A DNA stretch of 33,523 bases from an uncultured Collinsella sp. (GTDB lineage Bacteria; Actinomycetota; Coriobacteriia; Coriobacteriales; Coriobacteriaceae): positions 1-33,523 of the forward strand of contig CAUBMI010000018.1 of the NCBI GenBank assembly GCA_958436995.1, in the 5' to 3' direction. The notes below the pieces were generated by a model, which saw only the letters and a program-made list of their open reading frames with translations, did not search any database and was not told the origin of the DNA. Each line of letters begins with the position of its first letter. The first letter of the stretch is position 1. Positions 15,618 to 22,925 of this stretch are shown piece after piece. Position numbers and translations under genes: made by a program.

Positions 15618-18359
15618 ATGAACGCAGCGAAAGACTGCACCCTGCAGGAAAAGCTCCTCCGATGCGCCATGGCGCTCATCCTGGCGGCGGGGGCGCTGCT
15701 CGCCTCCGTGGCGGCCTCGCCCGCCTACGCCGCGCCGAGCACGGTAGACGTGTCCGTCGGCGGCAAGATCCCCTACGGCGGCTTCGCCACCACGTGGATG
15801 AGCGCCGACGGGAACATCGCCTACTGCGCCGAGCCCTCGTCCCCGACGCCCGCGCCGGGCTCCTACTCGACGAGCCCCGTGCCGAGCGACGACGTGACAG
15901 CGGCGATCTGGTACTCGTTCGGCTCTCCCGGCTTCGACGCGTCGATGTTCCCGGGCAGCTGGTACGACGGCGGCGGCTGGGACGACGCGAAGTACGCCGC
16001 GGCGAGCCATGTGCTCATCGCCTACGCCTACTCTGGGTCCGAGTCGGCTGCCACGCACGGCACGAGCGCCGAGTTCGCCTCCTGGGCGAAATCCGAGCTG
16101 ATCGGCGGGACCTTCGCCAAGATGAAGGCGGGCGCCGGCAGGGTCTCCGCCGGGTTCGAGGCGTTCTGCGTCAGGACCGGCGGCGGCTCACAGACGCTCG
16201 TGAGCTTCAGCTGGTCCGCAGGCGGCGTCAAGGTCGCCAAAGAGGACTCCGAGGCGGGCGCAGAGCCCCAGGGCGACGCCTCGCTCGACGGCGCGAGCTT
16301 CTCCGTCGTTAACGAGACCGGCCGGTACGTGCTGGTCGGCGGCAAGTACTACGCCGACGGAGAGGTCTGCGCCACGATCAAGACCGCGCCCGAGAACGGA
16401 TCGCACGTCGCCGCGACCGGCGCCGACGCACTTCCCGCAGGCAATTATCGCATCGTCGAGTCCGGAGCGCCCGAGGGCTACGACGCCAGCGACGCCTCCG
16501 TCGCGTTCACCGTGAAGGCCGGCGAGGTGCGCGACCTCACGGGCGACCCCGTGACCGACGAGGTCTTCCGCGGCGGCGTGCAGGTGACCAAGTCCGACAA
16601 GGAGCTGCAGGCGTCCGAGGCGCTCGCGGGCAGCGGCCACAAGGAGGCGCCTGGCGAGCACCCCGGCCTCGACGGGATCGAGTTCACCGTCACGAACCGC
16701 TCGGCGCACAAGGTCCTCGTTGACGGCGAATGGCACGAGCCGGGCGAAGCCGTGGCCACGCTGACCACCGCATGGAACGACGAGGCCGGCGCCTGCACCG
16801 CGCAGACCGCGGCCGACGCACTGCCGTACGGAACCTACGACGCGCGGGAGACGGCGACGAACGGGAGCTATCTGCTGACCGACGGCGAGCCCCGCACCTT
16901 CGAGGTCCGCACCGGCGGCGAGATCGTGAGCGCCTCCGCGGACGGCGCCGCGCTCGAGTTCCGCGACCAGGTGGTGCGCAACGACCTCGAGCTCTCCAAG
17001 AAGAGCGAGACCGACAACGCCGGCCTCATGGTCCCGTTCGCCATCGAGAACGCGGCCACCGGCGAGACGCACGTGCTGGTGACGGACCGCAACGGCGACG
17101 CGTCCACCGCGAGCAGCTGGAACAGGCACTCGAGGGACACCAACGCCAACGACGCCCTGCTCGGCCATGAGGGCCCGATTGCTGCCGCCGACATGGACCC
17201 GAAGGCCGGCATCTGGTTCTCGCTCGGCGAGGACGGCTCCTCGGCGCCGGTCGACGACTCGCTGGCGGCACTGCCGTACGGCGCCTACACCATGACCGAG
17301 CTGCGCTGCGAGGCCAACGAGGGCCTCGAGCTCATCACCAGGAGCTTCTGGATCGAGCGCGACTCGACGGTGGCCAAGGCCGTGTGGATGGGCCTTGACG
17401 ACCAGGAGGGCCCGCGCATCTCCACCACAGCAAAGGACGGGGCGGACGGCGACAAGGACGTCTCGGCCGACGCCGAGGCCAAGGTCGTCGACGCGGTGGC
17501 CTACGAGGGGCTGAAGGCCGGCGAGGAATACGAGCTCTCGGCAACCCTCGTCGACAAGGCGACCGGCGAGCCCGTGACCGATGCCTCGGGCAAGCCCGTG
17601 GGGGCCAAGGCCGAGTTCGCGCCCGCGCTCTCGACGGGCAGCCAGGACGTAGAGATCTCCTTCGACGCGAGCCTGCTCGGCGGCCGCGACCTGGTCGTGT
17701 TCGAGAGCCTTCGCAAGGACGGCGCCGAGGTGGCGTCGCACGCGGACCTCTCCGACGAGGGCCAGACCGTCCACGTCGCCGTCGAGGTGGGCACCCAGGC
17801 GGCCGACGCCGCCGACGGCGACCAGGTCATCGAGGCCGGCAAGGCAAAGGTCGTCGACACGGTGGCCTACAAGGGCCTCGTCCCCGGCGAGACCTACATC
17901 GCCGTGGGCACGCTCATGGACAAGGGCACCGGAGAGCCGTTCCTCGACAAGGACGGCAACGAGGTGACCGCGCGCACGCCCTTCGAGCCAGAGGCGCCCT
18001 CCGGCACCGTCGAGGTGACCTTCGAGTTCGACACCGAGGGCCTGGCCGAGGGAGACGAGCTCGTCGTCTTCGAGAAGGTCCTGGACTCCGCCGGCAACGT
18101 CGTTGCGACCCACGAGGACATCGACTCCGCCGAGCAGAGCGTCGTCGTGGACAACCCCGACACGCCCGAGGTGCCCGAGGAGCCCTACGCCAAGACCGGG
18201 GCCGACGCCCCCGACGCCACCGGCTACGCCGTGGCCGCAGGCATCGCTCTAGCAGCTGCGGCGGGCGCGGGCGGAGTGCTCGCGTACCGCAAGCGCAAGA
18301 CGGCCGGCGCAAGCAAGGACGCGGCAGCCGAAGAGCCTGCCGAAGAGCCGGAAGAGTAG
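15618..18359 (+). CDS. Sortase-anchored VaFE/SpaA-repeat surface adhesin
   Basis: A 913-residue exported protein. A signal peptide ends near AYA-AP (about residue 36). An N-terminal domain (about 37-200, with a YCAEPS cysteine motif near residue 70) is followed by three SpaA/Cna-B-like domains (near 204, 321 and 457) and two VaFE repeats (near 601 and 720; VVDAVAYEGLKAGEEYELSATL and VVDTVAYKGLVPGETY, each ending VVFE). Such domains often form isopeptide-locked stalks. The C-terminus has YAKTG (857-861), a hydrophobic stretch, RKRK, and a longer than usual acidic tail. YAKTG is not the canonical LPxTG. The sortase gene lies next. A role in mating-pair contact, like aggregation substances of other conjugative elements, is inferred. 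Confidence 0.85.
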   Translation: MNAAKDCTLQEKLLRCAMALILAAGALLASVAASPAYAAPSTVDVSVGGKIPYGGFATTWMSADGNIAYCAEPSSPTPAPGSYSTSPVPSDDVTAAIWYSFGSPGFDASMFPGSWYDGGGWDDAKYAAASHVLIAYAYSGSESAATHGTSAEFASWAKSELIGGTFAKMKAGAGRVSAGFEAFCVRTGGGSQTLVSFSWSAGGVKVAKEDSEAGAEPQGDASLDGASFSVVNETGRYVLVGGKYYADGEVCATIKTAPENGSHVAATGADALPAGNYRIVESGAPEGYDASDASVAFTVKAGEVRDLTGDPVTDEVFRGGVQVTKSDKELQASEALAGSGHKEAPGEHPGLDGIEFTVTNRSAHKVLVDGEWHEPGEAVATLTTAWNDEAGACTAQTAADALPYGTYDARETATNGSYLLTDGEPRTFEVRTGGEIVSASADGAALEFRDQVVRNDLELSKKSETDNAGLMVPFAIENAATGETHVLVTDRNGDASTASSWNRHSRDTNANDALLGHEGPIAAADMDPKAGIWFSLGEDGSSAPVDDSLAALPYGAYTMTELRCEANEGLELITRSFWIERDSTVAKAVWMGLDDQEGPRISTTAKDGADGDKDVSADAEAKVVDAVAYEGLKAGEEYELSATLVDKATGEPVTDASGKPVGAKAEFAPALSTGSQDVEISFDASLLGGRDLVVFESLRKDGAEVASHADLSDEGQTVHVAVEVGTQAADAADGDQVIEAGKAKVVDTVAYKGLVPGETYIAVGTLMDKGTGEPFLDKDGNEVTARTPFEPEAPSGTVEVTFEFDTEGLAEGDELVVFEKVLDSAGNVVATHEDIDSAEQSVVVDNPDTPEVPEEPYAKTGADAPDATGYAVAAGIALAAAAGAGGVLAYRKRKTAGASKDAAAEEPAEEPEE

Positions 18360-18382
18360 CGGCGCCGCATCGATACCGAACC

Positions 18383-18412
18383 GGAGGCCCTGGGCGCCCG
18401 CCCGGGGCCTCC
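18383..18412 (+). other. GC-rich hairpin without T-run between adhesin and sortase genes
   Basis: GGAGGCCC (18383-18390) pairs with GGGCCTCC (18405-18412). No T-run follows. It could lower sortase expression relative to its abundant substrate; this is inference. Confidence 0.45.
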
Positions 18413-18431
18413 CCTGCGAACGGGGGAGGAC

Positions 18432-19163
18432 ATGAACAAAGGGAAAGCCGCCACGGCACTCGCCATTGCCGTGGCGTTGCTGGCGCTGGCGGCGCTCGCC
18501 GTCCTGCCGCTGCCCGAGAGGAACCCGTACGGGGTGCACGAGGCGCCTGCTGCGGAAAAGGATGCGGCAATGGAGGCTCAAGAGACGGGAGGCGGCATCG
18601 ACTGGGACGCCCTTCCCGCCTCCGTCGTCGCTTGGGTGCGCGTGCCGGGCACGACCGTCGACTACCCGATCGTCCAGGGCCGGCCCGAATCGCCCGACTT
18701 CTACCTCACGCACGACGCCGGCGGCGAAAGATCAGCGTGGGGCGCTCCCTACATCGACGCCGGGTGCGCGCAGGGCGCCGAGAGCCCGCTCGTCATCGTC
18801 TACGGGCACCACATGTCCGACGGCACTATGTTCGCGCCGCTCGCGCAATACTCGTCGCGCGGTTTCGCCGAGGGGCACCGCACCATCCGGGTCTACACCC
18901 GCGAGAATGCGATCGAGCTCGAGGTCTTCGCGGCTGACGTGGTCGACGCGAGCTCAGAGGGCAAGCGGACCAACTTCGCCGGCGCTGCGGAGCTCGACGC
19001 CTACCTCGGGGACAAATTGTCCCAGTGCGAGGTCGTCCTGGAAGATTCGGCGGACATCGCGCATGCCTGGGCCTTCGTGACGTGCAGCTACCAGACGAGC
19101 AACTCCCGCACCGTGGTCTACGCGAAGGAGGTGGAAACATGGGATTCGCGCCCTTCGGAATAG
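18432..19163 (+). CDS. Class B-like sortase
   Basis: A 243-residue transpeptidase with an N-terminal anchor (ALAIAVALLALAALAVL). The catalytic set is complete: His126 in YGHHMSDGTMF, Cys218 in TCSYQ, Arg226 in NSRTVVYA. The motifs VVAWVRVPGTTVDYPIVQ and TCSYQTSNSRTVVYAKE are typical of class B. It follows the adhesin gene by 72 bp, so the two are probably enzyme and substrate. The site GGGGGAGG precedes the ATG. A GGGACAAATTGTCCC copy encodes GDKLSQ near residue 195. Confidence 0.9.
   Translation: MNKGKAATALAIAVALLALAALAVLPLPERNPYGVHEAPAAEKDAAMEAQETGGGIDWDALPASVVAWVRVPGTTVDYPIVQGRPESPDFYLTHDAGGERSAWGAPYIDAGCAQGAESPLVIVYGHHMSDGTMFAPLAQYSSRGFAEGHRTIRVYTRENAIELEVFAADVVDASSEGKRTNFAGAAELDAYLGDKLSQCEVVLEDSADIAHAWAFVTCSYQTSNSRTVVYAKEVETWDSRPSE
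19009..19023. repeat. GGGACAAATTGTCCC palindrome, copy 3 (inside sortase gene)
   Basis: Third exact copy, in frame as GDKLSQ. The 20 bases CTCGGGGACAAATTGTCCCA are identical to copy 2, seven kilobases away in an unrelated gene. Confidence 0.7.
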
Positions 19164-19234
19164 GGCTCCTCATGGGGCTCCTCACGCTCACGGCCTACGC
19201 CTGCTGCGCAGCCGGCGACGACGACCGAGACTAG
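19139..19234 (+). CDS. 31-residue membrane peptide at end of surface operon
   Basis: A short gene overlapping the sortase end by 25 bases. AAGGAGGTGGAAAC before the ATG is an excellent ribosome site. The product has one hydrophobic segment, FGIGLLMGLLTLTAYACC, and an acidic tail GDDDRD. The strong site and position before a terminator support real expression. Function unknown; small membrane peptides of this kind may modulate neighbouring membrane proteins. Confidence 0.6.
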   Translation: MGFAPFGIGLLMGLLTLTAYACCAAGDDDRD

Positions 19235-19272
19235 GACTTGCAGATCGAAACTACAACCGAATATGGCCCTTC

Positions 19273-19304
19273 GACCCCTTGCCGCTATATCTCGGCAAGG
19301 GGTC
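19273..19304 (+). terminator. Strong hairpin, likely end of transfer/surface operon
   Basis: A perfect 12-bp stem GACCCCTTGCCG / CGGCAAGGGGTC with an eight-base loop. Only TTG follows, so the T-tract is weak. It marks the border between the GC-rich transfer operon and lower-GC cargo. Confidence 0.7.
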
Positions 19305-19383
19305 TTGCATGTGGTGAGATAATTTACGCACTTGATAGAAACAAGACGCTGCCGGCTGCTTCTCGATAAGCTTCCGGTTGTCC

Positions 19384-20043
19384 ATGAATAGAGGTACGCA
19401 ATTGGGAAAGATTAAGCTGCAAGACGTCAAAAGGGCCATCGACATCGGAAAAGACGTTCTGCCCTTCGTTGAGCCCGCTGTGAACAAATACGGGCCCGCT
19501 CTGATCGACTGGGGGCAGCAAAGGGGGAAGCAGGCGGCAGATAGCCTGGGAGAAGCCAGGGACTCATTCCTTTCAAAGGGTCGGGCAATCAAAGACAAGA
19601 AGGAGCAGCAAAAGTCACTCGAGGCATCCCGCAAGAAGGCCGTGGCAAGCTCGCTTCCGCCGATCTCCGCAAAAGATTTCTTCGAGAACTTCGAGAACAA
19701 CGTCTCCAGCGAAGCCGACCTCAGCGATGGGTACATGGCGATCGCCGGCTGCTACGCCGTCGTCACGATGAAATCGGCACGAGAGAAAGACCCTTCCGCC
19801 TACGAGGACGTCTATGTCGGTTGCGGCAAATCCATGGGCTTCAGCATATACACACAGCTTTGCGGTTTCGGCAACATCGACGTCTACGCTGACTTCAAGT
19901 TCAAAAGACCAATGATGATTCTGCTCTTCCCGTGTGAGGAGAAAGACCTCGAGACCCGCTATGAGGCCCTCGTCAGGGATCTTCAGGCCGAGGGCTCGTA
20001 CAACAAATGGGACGTCCTGGCGCGTTCCGATGAGGCGAGATAG
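19384..20043 (+). CDS. GIY-YIG-like domain protein (accessory cargo)
   Basis: A 219-residue protein. The first 90 residues are helical and charged. Residues about 117-205 resemble the GIY-YIG nuclease fold: GCY (122-124), YVG (144-146), then IDVYADFKFKRPMMILLFPC and a late acidic helix ETRYEALVRDL that can supply the metal-binding glutamate. The arginine usually found after YIG is not evident (SMGFSIYTQL), so activity is doubtful. The ATG at 19384 has no good site; a TTG at 19402 follows GAGGT at proper distance and may be the true start. The next gene begins 11 bp after the stop, so both form a pair. Lower GC than the transfer genes. Confidence 0.65.
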   Translation: MNRGTQLGKIKLQDVKRAIDIGKDVLPFVEPAVNKYGPALIDWGQQRGKQAADSLGEARDSFLSKGRAIKDKKEQQKSLEASRKKAVASSLPPISAKDFFENFENNVSSEADLSDGYMAIAGCYAVVTMKSAREKDPSAYEDVYVGCGKSMGFSIYTQLCGFGNIDVYADFKFKRPMMILLFPCEEKDLETRYEALVRDLQAEGSYNKWDVLARSDEAR

Positions 20044-20054
20044 GCGCTAAGAGC

Positions 20055-20776
20055 ATGAGCGACAAAGAACTTGCGCCAATCAGCGTCGAGGTCGTTCCCG
20101 TCGAGGACTTGGAGAACATCAGGCTCGTCGCGAACGCCGATGCGGGCAAAGAGAACAACGTCGGCATCGGAGAGCGGGCGGACGCCATTCTCGGCCTCGC
20201 CTCGGACGTCATAGACTTCGTCGAGGAAAACAGCTCTACAAAGTCGAGGTTCCCGAAGGCTACAGCTTTAAGGACCTCGTCGCCTCGAAGAAGGATCCGG
20301 AAGCGGTAAGGGCCCTCGTCCGAGACCCGAAAGGTCGCCTGAGCGGCGACGTCTCCCTCAAAGCCGCTGGGGTCAGCCCCGCACAGATCGCCAGCGTCGG
20401 CCTTGCCGCAGCGGCGATGGTTGTCGGTCAGGCGTACATGACCGAAATCAGCGACAGCCTCCAGTGCATCGACGCCAAGCTGGAATCGATCGCCTCCATG
20501 ATCGCCGGCGACCAGAGGGCGAAGGTCAAAAACGCCCTGGACATCGCTAGGACCTACGCAGCCCTTCATGACGATTACCTCCAAAAGCCCGCCGAGGCAC
20601 GACAGGCGGCAAGAAACGAGATCGAGGGCAGGTACAACGACGTCGGTCAGGTAATCGATTGGATTACCGAGCAACTCGCCGGCATCGAAGACAAGGCCAG
20701 GGACGCCGCTGAGCGCGAAAAAGACCTCGAACCGTTGCTTAAAGAGGTCCAATCCTACGAGGCTCAGTTGGGGGTG
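20055..20776 (+). pseudogene. N-terminal part of coiled-coil accessory gene, frameshifted and split
   Basis: The frame from ATG 20055 reads sensibly to DVIDFVEEN (about 20231). The matching continuation then lies in the -1 frame: QLYKVEVPEGYSFKDLV, LSGDVSLKAAGVSPAQIAS, AAAAMVVGQAYMTEISD, then a long helical coiled-coil up to SYEAQL (20770). A one-base loss in or near the GAAAAC tract (20226-20231) explains this. After about 20770 the sequence changes character, where the resistance cassette begins. The missing end appears at 24453-24890. It resembles in outline a group of mobile-element proteins with a MVVGQxYM motif that I recall but cannot name. Confidence 0.65.
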
Positions 20777-20777
20777 C

Positions 20778-21208
20778 GGCGTGGAGTATGGACCACCGGT
20801 TTCTCGGCGCGCGCCTCATTTCTCGACAGCGTACACACATTGTTCGCGTTCGGCGCCGCATCCCCTTTTTCCCAGGATCTTTGTTCCGAATTGAGATACA
20901 GACGATCAGAGGCTATCCTGCTCATCAGGATGCTTGCATACTTTGATGGTGCGAGTTGCGGACACGCAAGAGCTACGCGTTTGGTTCGTTTTCAGCGGTG
21001 TTGGAAGTATCGGCTCAATGAAAAGCCAAGTTGACATTTTCGTGGACCGAGGCTTAGAAATGGCTTTTCTCGCTTGCGCAGACATGGTGCATAAAAGCGT
21101 TTTGCTTGGGAATTCTAACGAAATAAATAACCACATAACGTAAATGCAGCCATAGATACAAAAGGAATCGAATGGCCAGAGAGGATTGCCCTTTCCGATG
21201 GTCGATTC
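20778..21208. other. Left arm of inserted segment, no clear gene
   Basis: About 430 bp of lower-GC sequence between the broken gene and the resistance promoter. Short open frames on both strands have poor composition and no ribosome sites. No transposase remnant or terminal inverted repeat was recognised. Confidence 0.45.
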
Positions 21209-21238
21209 TTGACAGGCAAACTCAAGCCTCGTTAATAT
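21209..21238 (+). promoter_or_regulatory. Sigma70-type promoter of the macrolide-resistance cassette
   Basis: TTGACA (21209-21214) and TAATAT (21233-21238) are separated by 18 bp. It is the best promoter match in the window and lies 40 bp before a leader-peptide start. Confidence 0.8.
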
Positions 21239-21278
21239 TACATGGTTTGCCAGACCGAATTAACAAAGGAGGGGTGTC

Positions 21279-21314
21279 GTGGTTGGTCTTTTCCGCACGT
21301 GGATGAGCGCCTAG
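21279..21314 (+). CDS. Leader peptide upstream of mef-type gene
   Basis: An 11-codon frame from GTG encodes MVGLFRTWMSA. AAAGGAGG ends six bases upstream, which is ideal spacing. Its stop lies within the first arm-loop of a hairpin system, as in attenuators of ribosome-targeting antibiotic resistance genes, where drug-stalled ribosomes remodel the RNA. A second GTG (21274) is too close to the ribosome site. Confidence 0.65.
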   Translation: MVGLFRTWMSA

Positions 21315-21347
21315 AAAGCGGCGCTGTTGTGGCGTCGCGCTGTTTTT
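21306..21347 (+). promoter_or_regulatory. Attenuator: alternative hairpins after the leader peptide
   Basis: AGCGCC (21306-21311) pairs with GGCGCT (21320-21325). Alternatively AGCGGCGC (21317-21324) pairs, with two G-U, with GCGCTGTT (21337-21344), followed by a T-tract. The two structures share bases and exclude each other. The first arm overlaps the end of the leader frame, so a stalled or moving ribosome would decide which forms. Confidence 0.55.
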
Positions 21348-21377
21348 CTGCACGCCATTTCACGATTGGACATAACC

Positions 21378-22664
21378 ATGATATTTGAAACCTCTCGGGG
21401 CAGGTCTGCTCTGCTGTGCCATTCATGGCAATTCAAGCTTTGTTTCGTATGGGGCGGGGAGCTCGTTTCGACATTGACGAGTTCGATTCTCCAAATGGGT
21501 CTTATTTGGCATCTCGCCCTCACGACAGGGTCGTCTTCTCTCCTCTCCTTAGCATCGCTGGCAGGCTTTCTGCCGATTGCTTTGTTCGGAATCCTTGCGG
21601 GCGCCCTTGTCGACAGACTGCCTTTGAAACGTGTCCTCATCGGCACCGACCTCTTCATTGCCGCGGTGGGCGCCGCCTTGACGATTGCCTCGTTGGCCGG
21701 CAGCTTACCTGCATGGCTAATTCTCATCGCCCTGTTTCTCCGTGCAGTTGGCACTTCGTTCTACACGCCAGCCTCCCAATCTCTCACGCCCCATCTCGCC
21801 CCGCCAGAGCATCTCGTTCGCCTATCGGGGGTGACTCAGGCGATTCAGTCCGGCGGATACATTCTTGGCGCCGCGCTTGCAGCAGTGATTTATCCCGTGG
21901 CGGGCATTACCGCTATGATTGTCCTCGACGTGCTGGGAGCGCTTTTCGCTTCTTTAGCCGTCCTCGCCGCACAGATAGACGCAGGGGGACTCGACGAAGC
22001 CGACCGCAGCTTGCCCTTTTCCAATAAGGTTCGAGAGCTCTTCTCTGAGATTTCGGACGGCTACAAGCTGACTAGGGGGTACAGGGGGCTGCTCGCCCTT
22101 CTTTGGTGCGGGTTCGTCTTCGCTTTCGCGTTCTCTCCGCTCGCGGCATTGTTCCCAATAATGACCTTGGGGCATTTTGGCGGTAGCACGGGGGATGCCG
22201 CTTTGGCGGAAATCCTTTTTTCTGCAGGCATGCTGGCTGGGTCCGGCATCTTGGCGGTTACGGGAGGGTTCCGCAATAGGTCGTTCACCATGGTCGCCGC
22301 GATTGCCGGCTTCGGCATTGCCGCAATCGTATCCGGATCGCTCGGCCCGTCATTGTTCGCTGCTTTCCTGCCGGTGAGCTTTCTTATGGGCGCATGCTCC
22401 CCGTTGTACGCGGGAACCCAGACTGCCCTTATGCAGGAGCAGATACCTCCTGAGTACCTAGGCCGCGTTTTCGGCCTCTACGGAACCATCATGGCGTGGG
22501 CCATGCCCATGGGCCTCGCGGCCCCCTCCGTTTTTGCGGATCTGCTTGGAGCTCCGTTATGGTTTGTCGGCTCTGGAGCGACCATGGTACTGCTTGCGAT
22601 GGCTATGCTGCTTGCTCCGAGCGTCCGAAACGTGGGGAAAAGAGATACCGGGCGGATTCAATAG
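21378..22664 (+). CDS. mef: Mef-type macrolide efflux MFS transporter
   Basis: A 428-residue transporter with about 12 membrane helices. Stretches match the Mef(A/E) family as I know it: SSILQMGLIWHLALTTGSS, SLASLAGFLPIALFG, LIGTDLFIAAVGA, and EYLGRVFGLYGTIM with AMPMGL. Motif A-like LVDRLPLKRVLIG lies after helix 2. Mef proteins export 14- and 15-membered macrolides by proton antiport, usually together with Msr(D), whose homologue is the next gene. The ATG at 21378 fits the family N-terminus; an upstream TTG would begin inside the attenuator. Its ribosome site is weak, which fits attenuation. It appears clearly diverged from the streptococcal proteins, so allele and spectrum cannot be given. 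Confidence 0.85.
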   Translation: MIFETSRGRSALLCHSWQFKLCFVWGGELVSTLTSSILQMGLIWHLALTTGSSSLLSLASLAGFLPIALFGILAGALVDRLPLKRVLIGTDLFIAAVGAALTIASLAGSLPAWLILIALFLRAVGTSFYTPASQSLTPHLAPPEHLVRLSGVTQAIQSGGYILGAALAAVIYPVAGITAMIVLDVLGALFASLAVLAAQIDAGGLDEADRSLPFSNKVRELFSEISDGYKLTRGYRGLLALLWCGFVFAFAFSPLAALFPIMTLGHFGGSTGDAALAEILFSAGMLAGSGILAVTGGFRNRSFTMVAAIAGFGIAAIVSGSLGPSLFAAFLPVSFLMGACSPLYAGTQTALMQEQIPPEYLGRVFGLYGTIMAWAMPMGLAAPSVFADLLGAPLWFVGSGATMVLLAMAMLLAPSVRNVGKRDTGRIQ

Positions 22665-22925
22665 CCCAAGTATTCGAAAAAAAGAGGCAGCAGCCATCGG
22701 TTCACGCGTCAGCCTTCAAGCCCTTGCGACGACGAGGTATTGCACCGACATCCCACATCGCGCTCCTTATTCGTCGCCAACTATCATTTTCGGATTTGCC
22801 GGCTTGCGCAAGGTCAAAACGCTCGCGCCGGCAATTGGGCAAAGGCGAAAAATCGACGTGAGCAATCTTTTTTGGCATGGCTGCGCTTCCAGTAAAAGGC
22901 TAATACACAAAAGGCGGTTCAACCT
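22665..22925 (+). other. mef-msr spacer with hairpin
   Basis: A 261-bp gap. TTGCCGGC (22796-22803) and GCCGGCAA (22827-22834) form an eight-bp stem with a 23-base loop. In classical mef-msr(D) elements this gap holds a second leader peptide; no convincing one with a ribosome site was found here, though a GTG frame at 22859 runs into the msr start. Confidence 0.45.

Noticed and set aside
20226..20231. Programmed -1 frameshift as the default explanation
   Set aside because: The P-site step (GAA to GGA) does not fit a standard slippery heptamer, and the gene is also interrupted downstream; decay is simpler.
20906..21143. Opposed short frames in the left arm of the resistance segment
   Set aside because: Neither has a ribosome site or a recognisable sequence, and each is the shadow of the other.
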